Origin: Micromussa lordhowensis
Lineage: Eukaryota; Cnidaria; Anthozoa; Scleractinia; Lobophylliidae
Direction of reading: 5' to 3'
NCBI GenBank assembly: GCA_964020085.1
Contig: OZ026596.1
Coordinates: 8,751,739 to 8,815,738 of the forward strand
DNA: 64,000 bases
In this document: positions 44,001-54,602 of the stretch, one piece after another
Layout: each line of letters begins with the position of its first letter
Numbering within the stretch: position 1 is the first letter of the stretch
Program-made: the position numbers and the translations under genes
Notes under the pieces: model-generated
The model's database searches: none
Seen by the model: only the letters and a program-made list of their open reading frames with translations
What the model was told of the DNA's origin: nothing

Positions 44001-44982
44001 AAGACGTGTCTAGGAGAAGTAAACAAAATTAACGTTTTCTTTTATTGCAGACATAACACCAATTTTGGTGTCCATTTTGTTTGTTCCCCTTGCATGCAGT
44101 TTTAAGACCCTCTAGAGCTCAGTTTTACAACTATTTTTGCTAGCATTTGTGTTCTCTGTTGTATTAAGAACTTCGTCAGCGGACACTTTTCGTTGTAAAC
44201 AAACAGTCTACGGGCAACTATGTAAACACATTTTTAAGTAAACACACACTAATGAACTGTAAAAAACAGAATTATCCACTCAAAGACGCTACAAATCAGC
44301 GAATTCCTTGGCATGTGACATAATTCGTTCCGTGTTCTGTAAACCCATGCGTGCTGTTAACTTACGCAAACGGACGAATTCCCTGCCTTTCTTCTACAAA
44401 ATCCCTCTGCGTTCGCGCGCAACCATGCTGTTAAAATCAGAGAACAAGAAAGAGATCTTATAGATAAGAAGCATTATTTTCCTGCCTCGTAAACGTTCTG
44501 AGGATCCTGTCGCTTAGACACTAGATACCTAGAAATAGACGTTTGTCATTTGTTATTTTTTGATGTTTTTCTTCCTTCTCAGGGGTTGTAAATTAAAGGT
44601 TTTATAGGAGAGATAAAAACACTGCTCGTTCATTCATTCATCTCTTGCCGGCTGCACGCGGTCGTGGTTTCTTTTGTGTTTTGTTGCTTTGCAAATATCT
44701 ATTGTGAAAGTGTATTCGCATCTTTGTTTTCTAGTGTCAATACAAGCCTTCCCTTTTTCTACTACTCAAGTCTGCTTTTGTACAACTTCGCTCATATCTA
44801 TTGTTACCATTTATCTGTGAATAAAGAACAACACCTCATTCGCTACTTTCTCGCCATCATTTAATTATTAATTGCTTTGCGGTCATTCGATTCGAACAGT
44901 GCAAACAGCCCTCGGCGACCTTTCCAAACGTTGAAAAGGCTTTGATTACGGTCACATTCTGAAAAACTGTGTTGTGTTTCAG
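41089..44982. other. Long stretch without supportable coding
   Basis: About 3.9 kb between the second MANEC exon and the next candidate exon. I see only a short dispersed module near 41405-41450 (TAGATGGGATGCTCTCGAGG, CTACTCCATCGCAG) and AT-rich single-copy-looking sequence. Most likely an intron. Confidence 0.45.
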
Positions 44983-45071
44983 GCATTTCTAAGCTTTCTA
45001 CCCCTACGGCGTTTGTTTCGCATCCCAGGACTCTCCCGAGGAGGACCCAACCTACAGAATTTAGTACCCAA
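44983..45071 (+). CDS. Candidate Pro/Thr-rich linker exon of the MANEC gene
   Basis: Acceptor TTTCAG and donor CAA|GTAAGT bound 89 nt. Entered in the phase left by the 41088 donor, it reads R-ISKLSTPTAFVSHPR … TQPTEFSTQ and ends in phase 0. The Ser/Thr/Pro content continues the linker that begins in the previous exon, which supports the join. The exon is short and is also open in another frame, so it may instead be untranslated. Confidence 0.4.
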
Positions 45072-47384
45072 GTAAGTGAATGATCGTTGACGTATATTAG
45101 ATTGAGCGAATGCTGAATGTAGAAATGCATATGTTAGCTTAAAGATACCTGTAATCACTTGCTGTAAACCACTGGCATTATCTATCCTGAAGTTCGTAAT
45201 TAATGACTTGTTTACGAGTGTAGAGTTTAATGTGTTTGTGTCACTGGTGTCTCACCGTTTAAGACATTTATGGCATCTTTTGTATATACCAGCATAAAGA
45301 AGGAAATTTTATCTTAGAGAGTAGGAAAAAAAATCGATTTAATTTCAAGTACTTCCGCAGTTGAATACCAGATCGAAATCTTGTATTTCACTGTCACGCT
45401 GAATCGAAAGCTGAACTAACTAACATTGCACGCACGTGTATATCAAATGCTGTGCTAGGACTGAAATGGTTTCCATACAGTGTTCACGGAAAAAAATAAC
45501 CAACATATCTTTAAATTACTCCATCCTTTGATTTTTGTTTGATCTTAAATTAAATAATGGAAAGGAAGATGGGCGGAAGGAGGGGTAACGCGGCTGGAAG
45601 AATTCAAAACTGTCTGCTCTGAATTTATCAATTCAACGCCAACTCTTTCACAACAGAAATCAGACGTCCGTTTAGGGTGGCATGTGATTTTAATTGAAAT
45701 GTAATAGTTTCTACTTCAATTTGCTCACCAAAAAAGTGTTTTTACGTTAAAGTTAGTGATCTTTAACATTATACAGGACAACCCAATGCAGTCCCCCTAG
45801 AATTAAAAAATGGTTTTTAGTTTTAATTTATATAGCTATATGTCAAAATACCTTCTTTTAAGAATAACATGCTTACAATCATAAAATAATGCATGAAACA
45901 AATCTGAATTTCAGAGAGAAAATATTAACACACACGGCTTTACTCATGTTGAGATAAATAGACAAAGAACCTGTTTTTTCCTTCTGGTTTAAGTAATTTT
46001 CTTCATTGATTAAGCAGAGTTTCAGTGCTACATCTTAACGAGGCGTGGATCTAATTTATTAAATTGCAACTTGTTTAGTCGTTTGGAGAAAACCTTTGTA
46101 CTGCTGCAGCAGCTTATGAAAAGAAATTTTTAGTCGCGTGTCTCATGGCAAACTTAAACGTTTTCAATATTTCATTAAGTCGTGGTTTTAAAACATCAGC
46201 GTGCAAATATTTTGACTTACACAGATCACGCTATCTTAGTCTAGGAGCACAGTCAATTTAATAGTGATTGATGGTCGTTGATCTTCCTGTCAACTAAATC
46301 ACCCTTCGAGGTTGTAACACTATTATTTCATTTGAAGTAAATGATAAACACGTTTGCAGGGGTGCCTGATTTCTTTACTTTTCCTTGTCTCGAGTGGCTT
46401 CTCCTGCAACTAAATCTTTTCAATGAGTCATTTTCTCTTAGATTCAATAAGCTCGAGTCATGTTTTTCTTAGCCTTCTTAGGGTTAGGTACTAAAAAAAA
46501 CACCTTTCGCTATTTGTGACCAAAATCTGGAATTTTCTCTACCCTGTTTATGACCTGCCCGAAAATTCAATACCCTATTTATGACCTGACCCTTAAATCA
46601 ATACCATGTCTCAGACATATACCATGTCTCAGACATGTCTTATAATTAGTTACCAAGTTCAGACCGATATTAAAGGCACTGCGAGGGGCTTTTGTTGATG
46701 GTCTTATCAATAATGATGAAAAAGTAGCTTTTGCTAAAAAACATACCCAATTCAAGAGTAGAGTACAAAAATCATACCCTATTTATGACCAAAAACGCCA
46801 AAAAAAGCCATACCCTTTGAGGCCGCCAGGCTTTTCTCCAAATCTCACGTCAACCTCCTGGGATCGATGAACCAGGCGACCAGGACACGAGTCTCTGTTC
46901 AAGTACACAAAAGTTTCCACCAAGGTCGAGTTCGTTATTTTTCGTTAGATGACGCTAAGCTTCCCTGCAGCTTGACTCTTACAACATTTACGGGATGGAT
47001 CTATGTTCAAGTGTCTTAACCCTTTTTGCAATAGCCCATTTCCGAGTTTCCCTAAGCCTCTCTATGAAAGCGAGGCTTGGTGCACTACCATTCATGTGAA
47101 AATGAGTTCAATTTGCATGTGAATGAAATCTCTTTTTCGTATATGAAAGGATGGTCACCAAGACTCGTTTTGAGAAAGAGGCTAAAGGTGATTCGGAAGT
47201 GGCCGCGCCTATTAGAATATTTCGCTAACGCAAATAATACACTAAAGCAATTAAAAAACTATGCAACCGTGTAGAGCTCGGGAAAGGGTACGTCAGCAAA
47301 GACACTGGTCTGTGTACTCATAGTTAATGGAGGTGAACTGGAAATAAGTAATAAGAAAAAGGCATTCGAGCCCAGGCCATCAGA
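45072..47384. other. Non-coding stretch with a 'CCCTATTTATGACC' repeat near its end
   Basis: No exon is supportable. At about 46490-46830 the module ATACCCTATTTATGACC recurs at least three times with variants, together with a doubled ATACCATGTCTCAGACAT. The rest shows no structure that I can see. Confidence 0.45.
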
Positions 47385-47896
47385 TTAAGATGGCTAGAAA
47401 CAGTTTCCAGTACTTTCCAAGACTTAGAGTTTGATGGGTCATTATAACCACTCTATGTCGGTTGATGCCAAAATCATGGTATCAAAAAACTGCCCAATCA
47501 TTGGTGAATACGTTACTGCCGTTACGAAGGGGGTTCAGAGCCACCTTAAATTTTCGAAAATTTAAGGTGGTTCTGAACCCCCTCCGTAGAATTTTTTAAA
47601 CTTTGAAAAAAGCTGCATCTTATCATGCTGATTACAATTCGATAATAAAAAAATGGGGGTCACCGAGATCGGTTTTGAGTTATAAGCGCTTAAAGCTAAA
47701 ATTAAGGGTGTTTTTAGCAGGTCAGATTGTTGCTATGGTAAGCTATTGTGCCACAAAATTGACAGCAACTTGTTCAACAATGATTGGGCAGTTTTTTAAT
47801 ACCATTAATTTGTCATCAACTGGTATAGAGTGGATATAATTACCCATCAAAATATAAGTCTTTGAAAGTACTGGAAACTGGTTCCAGCCACCTTAA
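47385..47896. mobile_element. Family A copy 2 (TTAAGATGGCT ends), long palindrome
   Basis: Outer ends TTAAGATGGCTAGAAACAGT and (inverse) TTAAGGTGGCTGGAACCAGT. A central perfect inverted repeat GGGGGTTCAGAGCCACCTTAAATTTTCGA/TCGAAAATTTAAGGTGG… has one mismatch class. It looks like two family A units fused head to head. Confidence 0.8.
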
Positions 47897-48111
47897 AAGG
47901 AGAGTGTCTTCGCAACCCAGGTCGATCCCAGGGAGGATAGAGGACCCTGACAACGAAGTTGATGTCTTCACTTTTTTCCTACGGGCGCCTCCGTTGAACG
48001 TCAAAGTTTTGTGAATATAAGATCGCCAGAAACAAATAACTAAAAGAAGAAATAAAGGAACAAAAACAGATGTTCTGTAATCATAAAATTTCGTTTTAAA
48101 ACGTTTTTCAG

Positions 48112-51100
48112 TCCACCACCGTCAAGCTCGGGCAAAAAGAAACAAAAAGAACCGAAAGCGCCGAACATGTCACGACAGAAACCGGCGAGAAGACGACAGA
48201 TCATGGACTCGGACGAAGAAATGGGACCGAAATCGGTAAGCTCCGGAGACAGTGAAGCAGTTCGTGTAAGTCTTTGCTCTATGTCTATTATTTTAATGTT
48301 ACTGACTCCATAGCTATTACGTTTGTTGTTGAGTCCAGGCAGAGATATAAACTATAAATCAACACTGAAGTTACCGCCCAGTCCTAAAGTCGTCAGGACG
48401 TTGTCGGATCTCGATTACCTTGGTTCATTGTAGAGATAATACGCCGTTAAAAATTAATACAAATAGATTGGGGTTTGGAGGGGGAGTTCTCTATGTGAAA
48501 CTGACAGAGATGCTGGTCGTATCTAGAACTTTTAGAGGTTATGCTGGTTTGGGCAGCTTGCTTAAGGGTGTGACTGTTGGACAGTCACTGTTCGCTATTG
48601 GGAAGTCTCTGTCTTTTAAAACTCTTTAATGGAGAAAGAACTTCCCAATTGACACCTCTTTATGTTTATGAACGAGACATGATTTACGCCCCTTCCCTCT
48701 CTCCCTAAAATGATAATAGTAATAAAGATAAAAATGTAGATTCTGGTTACTCTTAGGAGTCTGATATAAAATCTCTTGCGAGCATTCGCTTTACATTGAT
48801 ATTGGTGCAGCCAGCCCTCCTCCGCCACGAAGGGAGAAGATGCATGGTTTGCGGTATTCTATCCTATGTGCAAACAACAACAGCTTGTTGAACAATTTTG
48901 TCTTTTCCACTTACAGCTATTAATAAAGAACTGACTGTAACTGTTGTAACTAATGTAAAAAGAAGATAAGGATTAACGAATAATTTATACATGCATCTAT
49001 GAAAATGCAGGTATTGATAATAAATAAATAAATACATAGATAAGTTGGGTACTCTAAATTCGGTTTAAATCATGACAGAACGCTAGCTCGATGTATAATT
49101 ATCAAATCCATGCCAAGAAACTTCTCCAATTTCTTCCTCTCCCAAGGCCTTATTGGCATATTCTTCGTTCCTACATAACTCTGATAAGTTCTCTCTTTTT
49201 CCCTTCTTCAGAAAGTGTTCCGTTTCTTCTCACGAAAGCATAACCCACAAACAGCTCTTCTTGTTCGTTATGCTGTCTGCTTTTTCCTTGGCGGTCTTGT
49301 TGGACTTATTCCCTACTTAGTTTTTGTCATTCAACTTTGCAAAGGTTTGTCTGCTTACTTTTAATTCTTTATCTGATTTCTCTTGATCTGCTTCCCCGTC
49401 TGCCTGTCAGTGAGTCTACTGTTTGTCTGTCTGTCTTTCTGTCTGTCTGACGGACGGATTGAGTGACTGTCTGTAAGTGTCTGGCTGACTTTCTGTCTGT
49501 CTGTGTACGGGTCTGTCCTTGTCTGTCTGACTGACTGACTGAATTTCTGTACATCTAACTGTCTGTCTGACTAGTTGACTGACTGTCTGTCTGTCTGTCT
49601 GTCCACATTTCCTTCCTACTTCCTCTTCTCCCTTGCTTTCTTCCTTCTTTTGACTATCTCTCTTTCTTTCACCATAAAGAGTTCCGAGTCGGCTTTTTCT
49701 TTAACCGTTTCTTGTGACACTCACTGTCCACAGCTAATTTAGAAACGAGAAACCCTCATCTTCCTTCGATAAATGGATTTGTCAAATCTAAAGACGGACC
49801 TAAAAGTGAAGCAATTACATCATACAATGCTATCACAAGTGAATCAGCTATAACGAAAGGTACTATTAGCATGTTAATAAACCTTTAATAAATAAACTTT
49901 CATGTTGCCATGCGTCTGTTCAAAATTTGTCTGTTGTCCATGCGTCTGTTTGATCAAAATTTACAATGGGGTCCGCAGACTCAACACATTAACAATAAAT
50001 TAGCAAAAAATATAGCAATTATTAACAAATTAAGATACTTTGTAGATCTTCACACATTGAAACAATTATATTATTCTTTTATTTATCCATACTTAACCTA
50101 TGCAACCATAGCCTGGGGTAGTGCATGTAAAACTACTTTACGTAGAATCTTAATCAAGCAGAATAAATGTGTGCGAAGCATGTTCTTTGCCCATAGCAAA
50201 GATAGTGCTACACCATATTACAATCTATTGTAACTAATTGATGTGTCATGTTATTGTTTTGTACGTGTCAGTGACCAACACGAAAGCTAATGCTACTTTG
50301 GTCACTGAGCACAATTTTTCTGGTTATGTATTGTTTAATCTCTTTCTTTTTGTATTTCTTGTAATTTCTGTAAATGTTGATCTTGTTATATTTTGTAAAT
50401 AGTGCATAATAATAAAAATCTGAAAAATCTGAAAATCTGAAATCTGTTCTATGGTAAGGACAAAAAATTGGCACAGGAGCCGTCAGGCGAGTGTGTCACT
50501 GATGTTTATCTTTTACACTTACGTTTCAGAATGGTTATATGGAAATAAATAAAGAGTTTTTATATTCAAGCTTGGGGTTGTCAGTGGCTTTATCTTTCTT
50601 AATTCCTTTCAAATATCACTGAGGTGCAAGCAAAACGCCGTTAGAGCAGTTTTCAAGCGAGTGTCGTAAAACCAAACCCAAAGTAAAGACTCTAACCAAT
50701 CACAAAGGACACAGACAATCCAGTCAACCAATCAAAACTCAAACTAAAGCATGTAGCTGACGCAAAGCGCGGGAAAACGGCGTGTGCAAGGGAGTCACGA
50801 TTGGTTTTGGATTTACTTCTTCTGATTGGATGAAAAAGTGGCGCGAGTATTTTTGAGCCCATCATGTAACGCAGTAATGCAAAACCAATTACAATTCCAC
50901 GCTCAAGTGAAAACCGCTCTAAACATTCAAAAATAAGATGTGAACCATTACATTAACTCCTCGCAATTCTCTGTATTGTGACAGGAATAAACTTCACAAC
51001 ACCGTTCAATGTGACTTCGACTGGTCCTTCGACACCTCGCCCCACGAGGATGGTAAAAACAGAGAAAAAAGGTGAGCACAAAATCTTTTCTTCCAGCACT

Positions 51101-52827
51101 GCTCCTCTTCCTAATAACCCTTCACATTCAGGAATGAAGAACTTTAAGTCATCTTTGTTTTCTCCACGTTTTTGTTAGGGAAAACGCCGTTTTAAGTTGA
51201 TTCTTTTAATGATTTTTCTGTATATCTTCGAACTTCGACTTGCAAAAGTTCACTAGTTCTCTTTTCTCACCGCAGCCAGTTACTCTTCGTCTGATTCTAG
51301 AGGATTCAGTCATCAAGTTTCATTTAAGGGTCATCCGGTTTTCGAGAATGGTTTTCCTTGTGACAAATTTCTCAATCTTGTCTATATTTTGAAATTTTCT
51401 TTCAGCCGATGGAACCGGAAATGACGACATCTCTCTCCAGTGCCCTGGAACTTTAAAGGTCATACGCGTCAGAGCGTTCGGAATCCCTGGGGACAATGAA
51501 ACTGTCACGAATTTTGACAAACATTGCCAAGCTAACCTCGGTCAGATTGATGGGACGAACGTGTGCATTGTAAGCCTAAAACGAGTTTACAAGACCAGTT
51601 ACCCGCCGTTTATAAAAACGTTAGTTACGTTTACCTGCTCGTATACCGAGTACGTTAGCTAGCAATGATCGGGAGGGAATGGGGAAAAGATTGAAGTACA
51701 CTAATGCACGTGATGAGCATGTGACTAGTGAGCTAACGTCATCGTTGCCTCGACTTCGTAATTAAATTGCTCAAGATCTGGGCCTAGATGTTAGAAAGCC
51801 TACAATCTTGGACAAAATAAATGAGAAATTAAGACCACCCCTCCCCCCATTTCAATGATGGAAAAAATGGCGCGCTTTGGTTAGACCGCGAGTTCATCAT
51901 TGATTCGGGGGGAGGGGTGGTTTTATGTCTCATTTTATTCTGTCCAAGATTGTAGCCCGGGATTGTAGATGTATTAAAGCTAATCCAGAATCAAAGGGTT
52001 ATCGAGGTTTTCAAGATTTCTTTTGATTTTACTGGAAACGTTTTGTAGAGTTGGATATGATTTACCTCAGAACTGCCGAACAAAAAAATATAGCCTAACT
52101 GAAAAAACGTAAATTAAAATTCACTTTTATCTTGTATTAGGTAATTTAGTAATTGTGCATCACCGACTAGAAACAACCAAATAATATGACTTCCGAGAAA
52201 ATGACCTCATTGTGATTGGCTGAGAGTTGGCAAATTTATCTTTGGTTATAATCTACACTTTATTCAAACTAATGCGTTATTTTCTCAGTCACAATTAGTA
52301 CTAATGAGTAATGATGTTTAAATATTCTTTCAAACTGTATTCTCCTAAAGGTTCGTACCGAATGTTAAGAGAATATTTGAGTACCATTCGTAGTATAATT
52401 GCCTGCACAGTTCTGTTATTGCTAGAGTTGATTCATATGGCTGGACTTTTATTAGAGGAGATGAGGTTTGAAGAACTGAAAACATTTTTATAAATACAAA
52501 TCGACGTAAATCTACCGTGATATAATATATAATTACAATAATAATTTAAATTCTTGTATTGTAAATTCTGTATTGTGATCATGACAGTGTACAATGATTT
52601 TAACTGGAAACCCAAATGAAGAGTTATAACTGATGTATTTGTAAAAAGAATGATCATTTTAGTCAATAAATCTGTTAAGCTGTATAATCGGTATTGATCT
52701 GGCTCGCGTCGCTACATTTGATCACCAAAGGGCGAATTCTGAAGAAAATGATCGCAATAATAAAGTTCCACCGGATCAAGTGAAGGAGAAAATGCGACGT
52801 AGAAAAACACAGGAAAGCTATCAGTAA
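48112..52827 (+). CDS. Unidentified single-pass (type II-like) membrane protein, 6 exons
   Basis: Exons: 48112-48265 (ATG at 48167), 49212-49344, 49734-49859, 50985-51071, 51406-51569, 52663-52827; phases agree throughout. The start is the first ATG in the frame that fits the following exon and reads MSRQKPARRRQIMDSDEEMG. Exon 2 encodes a basic flank (FFSRKH) and one hydrophobic segment (YAVCFFLGGLVGLIPYLVFV) at about residues 53-72, with no cleavable signal, so a cytosolic N-terminus is expected. Next come a Ser/Thr/Asn-rich stalk with sites such as NFT, NVT and NET, and a short module LQCPGTLKVIRVRAFGIPGD … CQANLGQIDGTNVC. The module recalls the first half of a galactose/rhamnose-binding (SUEL) lectin domain. 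The last exon (charged, ending TQESYQ) is the least certain; CA|GTAAGC near its end could instead be a donor. About 257 aa in all. No family is recognised. Confidence 0.6.
49400..49608. repeat. CTGT/CTGA microsatellite
   Basis: About 200 bp of CTGT, CTGA and ACTG units (for example CTGTCTGTCTGTCTGTC) in the intron before the 49734 exon. Confidence 0.85.
49905..50445 (+). mobile_element. LINE fragment: end of a reverse transcriptase ORF and its 3' tail
   Basis: The plus frame 49910-50233 reads QHINNKLAKNIAIINKLRYF, LKQLYYSFIYPYLTYATIAW and LIKQNKCVRSMFFAHSKDSA. This is the conserved thumb-side end of RTs from Jockey/CR1/L2-type non-LTR elements (Y-x-S-x-I-x-P-x-L-x-Y, W). The stop is followed by about 190 bp of UTR and a tail of ATCTGAAA units (50410-50445), typical of such elements. 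It is 5'-truncated and begins about 45 bp after the donor of the 49859 exon. Confidence 0.8.
50641..50922. mobile_element. MITE with TTAGAGC(A/G)GTTTTCA ends
   Basis: TTAGAGCAGTTTTCAAGCGA and (inverse) TTAGAGCGGTTTTCACTTGA bound about 282 bp. CCAATCA/TGATTGG and AAACCAA/TTGGTTT modules are arranged as inverses inside. It ends about 62 bp upstream of the 50985 exon. Confidence 0.75.
51797..51957. mobile_element. MITE with long terminal inverted repeats
   Basis: CTACAATCTTGGACAAAATA … ACCACCCCTCCCCC and its inverse GGGGGAGGGGTGGT … TCTGTCCAAGATTGTAG give arms of about 45 bp in a 160-bp element. Confidence 0.85.
52190..52430. mobile_element. Element K copy 2
   Basis: GAGAAAATGACCTCATTGTG, ATTGGCTGAGAG, TTATTTTCTCAGTCAC and the second module (ATATTCTTTCAAACTGTATT, CTCCTAAAGGTTCGT) match the order of 26185-26480. 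Confidence 0.6.
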
Positions 52828-54522
52828 GCAGTCATTCTGTTTCTATTATCTTTCTCTGTTTTAATCGATTGGACAAATGCAAGCAAAAAAAACCCTGATG
52901 GGGAGACCGCGCGTGTTGCGTTTCCTCGCGCAAGGTGGCTTTCGCGCGCACTCGCATGTTCGGACACCGGAAATCTTGAACTGACCCAGAGAAAAACGAA
53001 GGACGGTGTATACCAGCTTCTGTACTAAAGAACAGCTTTAATAGGACCAGTCAGTAAATGCGATTAGATTTTGGTAGCCCTACGGTACACACAACCGTGG
53101 ATCCACAATAGGAAGGAAATTATTCTTAGCATCTGTGCCGTAGCGCTTTTAACAAGACTTACAAGAGGACAGTTGGAAAACGTTGTGTCTGCTTCAGATG
53201 CAAAATATATCTTTCTGGAATTGAAGCAAAATTAAAACAAGACTACTTGCGTGATCATCAGTAGATGCAAGAGAAAATGGTAGATGGTAATATATTTAAA
53301 CAGTTCTCTTTCTAGAGAAAGACTGCAAGGAGAAGAGAGAGCCTGGGAACTAGGTAGACCCTCTTTGGGCGCGCCACGCCCGTCTCGAGAAAGATTGCGT
53401 GACGAGGCCAAAGAATAAGTAATGCAACAGCACGAGCAACTGTGTCGAAGAATCGAATCCCAAGCATATGCAAGGTGTAAAGTACGGGAAGTCTAAATGC
53501 TCGACCTTGTATTCCTTTGCCGGTTAAGGTGTTCTGTTTGTTTCTAACGCGCTGGCAAAAGAGAGTTTGTGGGTGGATGATATGAAAACCCAAAGTTGTA
53601 ACCGAGCAAAAAATTATGGCTGTTCTAAAAGCACTAATATATAGATTTAGGTCAACCTAAAAGCGGAGCTCCTGTAGCCCGATTAGGCTTATCCAGGATA
53701 AGGTTGAATTTTGAGTTCAGTTTTGTAACTTTGCTGCAAGGTTTTCTGCATATTGTTTGGTGTTTAGTTTTTCTTTCAACTGAAATGAACTGCTTTTTTC
53801 AATCCAGAAGTCAAACGAGTGGATTAAAAAATCAAAACATTATCAGAGGAAATTGTGAAAATTACTTTGATTGTTTAATAAAGAATTGCCAAAAACTATT
53901 GGGCTAAAATATTATCTGAATGATGTTAACATGTGAGCATTGTTCCAAGGTTTTATCATTGCATTGACCCTATTGCGTAGTACTAGTTGTAGTTAAATAA
54001 ATTAGCCAGAAATCTTCCAGTTTGGAAATCTTCCAGTTTCCACGTAAACACGACAAACGTTACTCCTTTAGCTGACCTAGCATATTGTGTAGCCGCGTTG
54101 AGCTTAAGAAAGCACGCGAAAAATTAAGCCTCCTTTTGGTTTAGAGGTCCCCTTATGGCCGCCATCTTGCGCGACTCCACCGTCGTCGTCGTCGTCGTCG
54201 TTGTCGTCGCCGTCGTGCGTACGCGCCCACGAGCAATACCGCTGTCCATGATTAACCATGAGAAAATCCATACATGGGTTTCTTTTTCCTATATGGTTAT
54301 GGGGCTCCGCTTGGCGGCCCTTCGGGCCGCCGGAGCTCCGCTATCAATGCTTGGGAATTGCTACGAACAGGTGCACAACAGGTACATGTGTCTGCTATTG
54401 TTGGATCTGTGCGGATTTATGGACTCTCGATGTAAAGCTTTTAATTTAACTTTGGTCCAGGTCTTTATCAAAATCGAAGTAAAAGGACCAACCAGATAAT
54501 TTATCACAATGGAAAAAGCAAT

Positions 54523-54602
54523 ATCACGCAACGCTTCTCCCCCACTTAGGCCGTTAGTGGAGGAGAAGCGTTGCGTGACGACCCTAATAACGGCTGCGGA
54601 GG
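54523..54602. repeat. Hairpin of the GTTGCGTGACGACCCTAATAACG family
   Basis: CACGCAACGCTTCTCC pairs with GGAGAAGCGTTGCGTG around an 18-24-base loop, and GACGACCCTAATAACGGCTG follows. The sequence shares long identical blocks with 27519-27617, which has the complete form. Confidence 0.8.

Noticed and set aside
54155..54499. 114-codon frame starting MAAILRDSTVVVV
   Set aside because: The poly-Val run is the GTC microsatellite, and the rest is a dispersed repeat with the GGCGGCCC palindrome.
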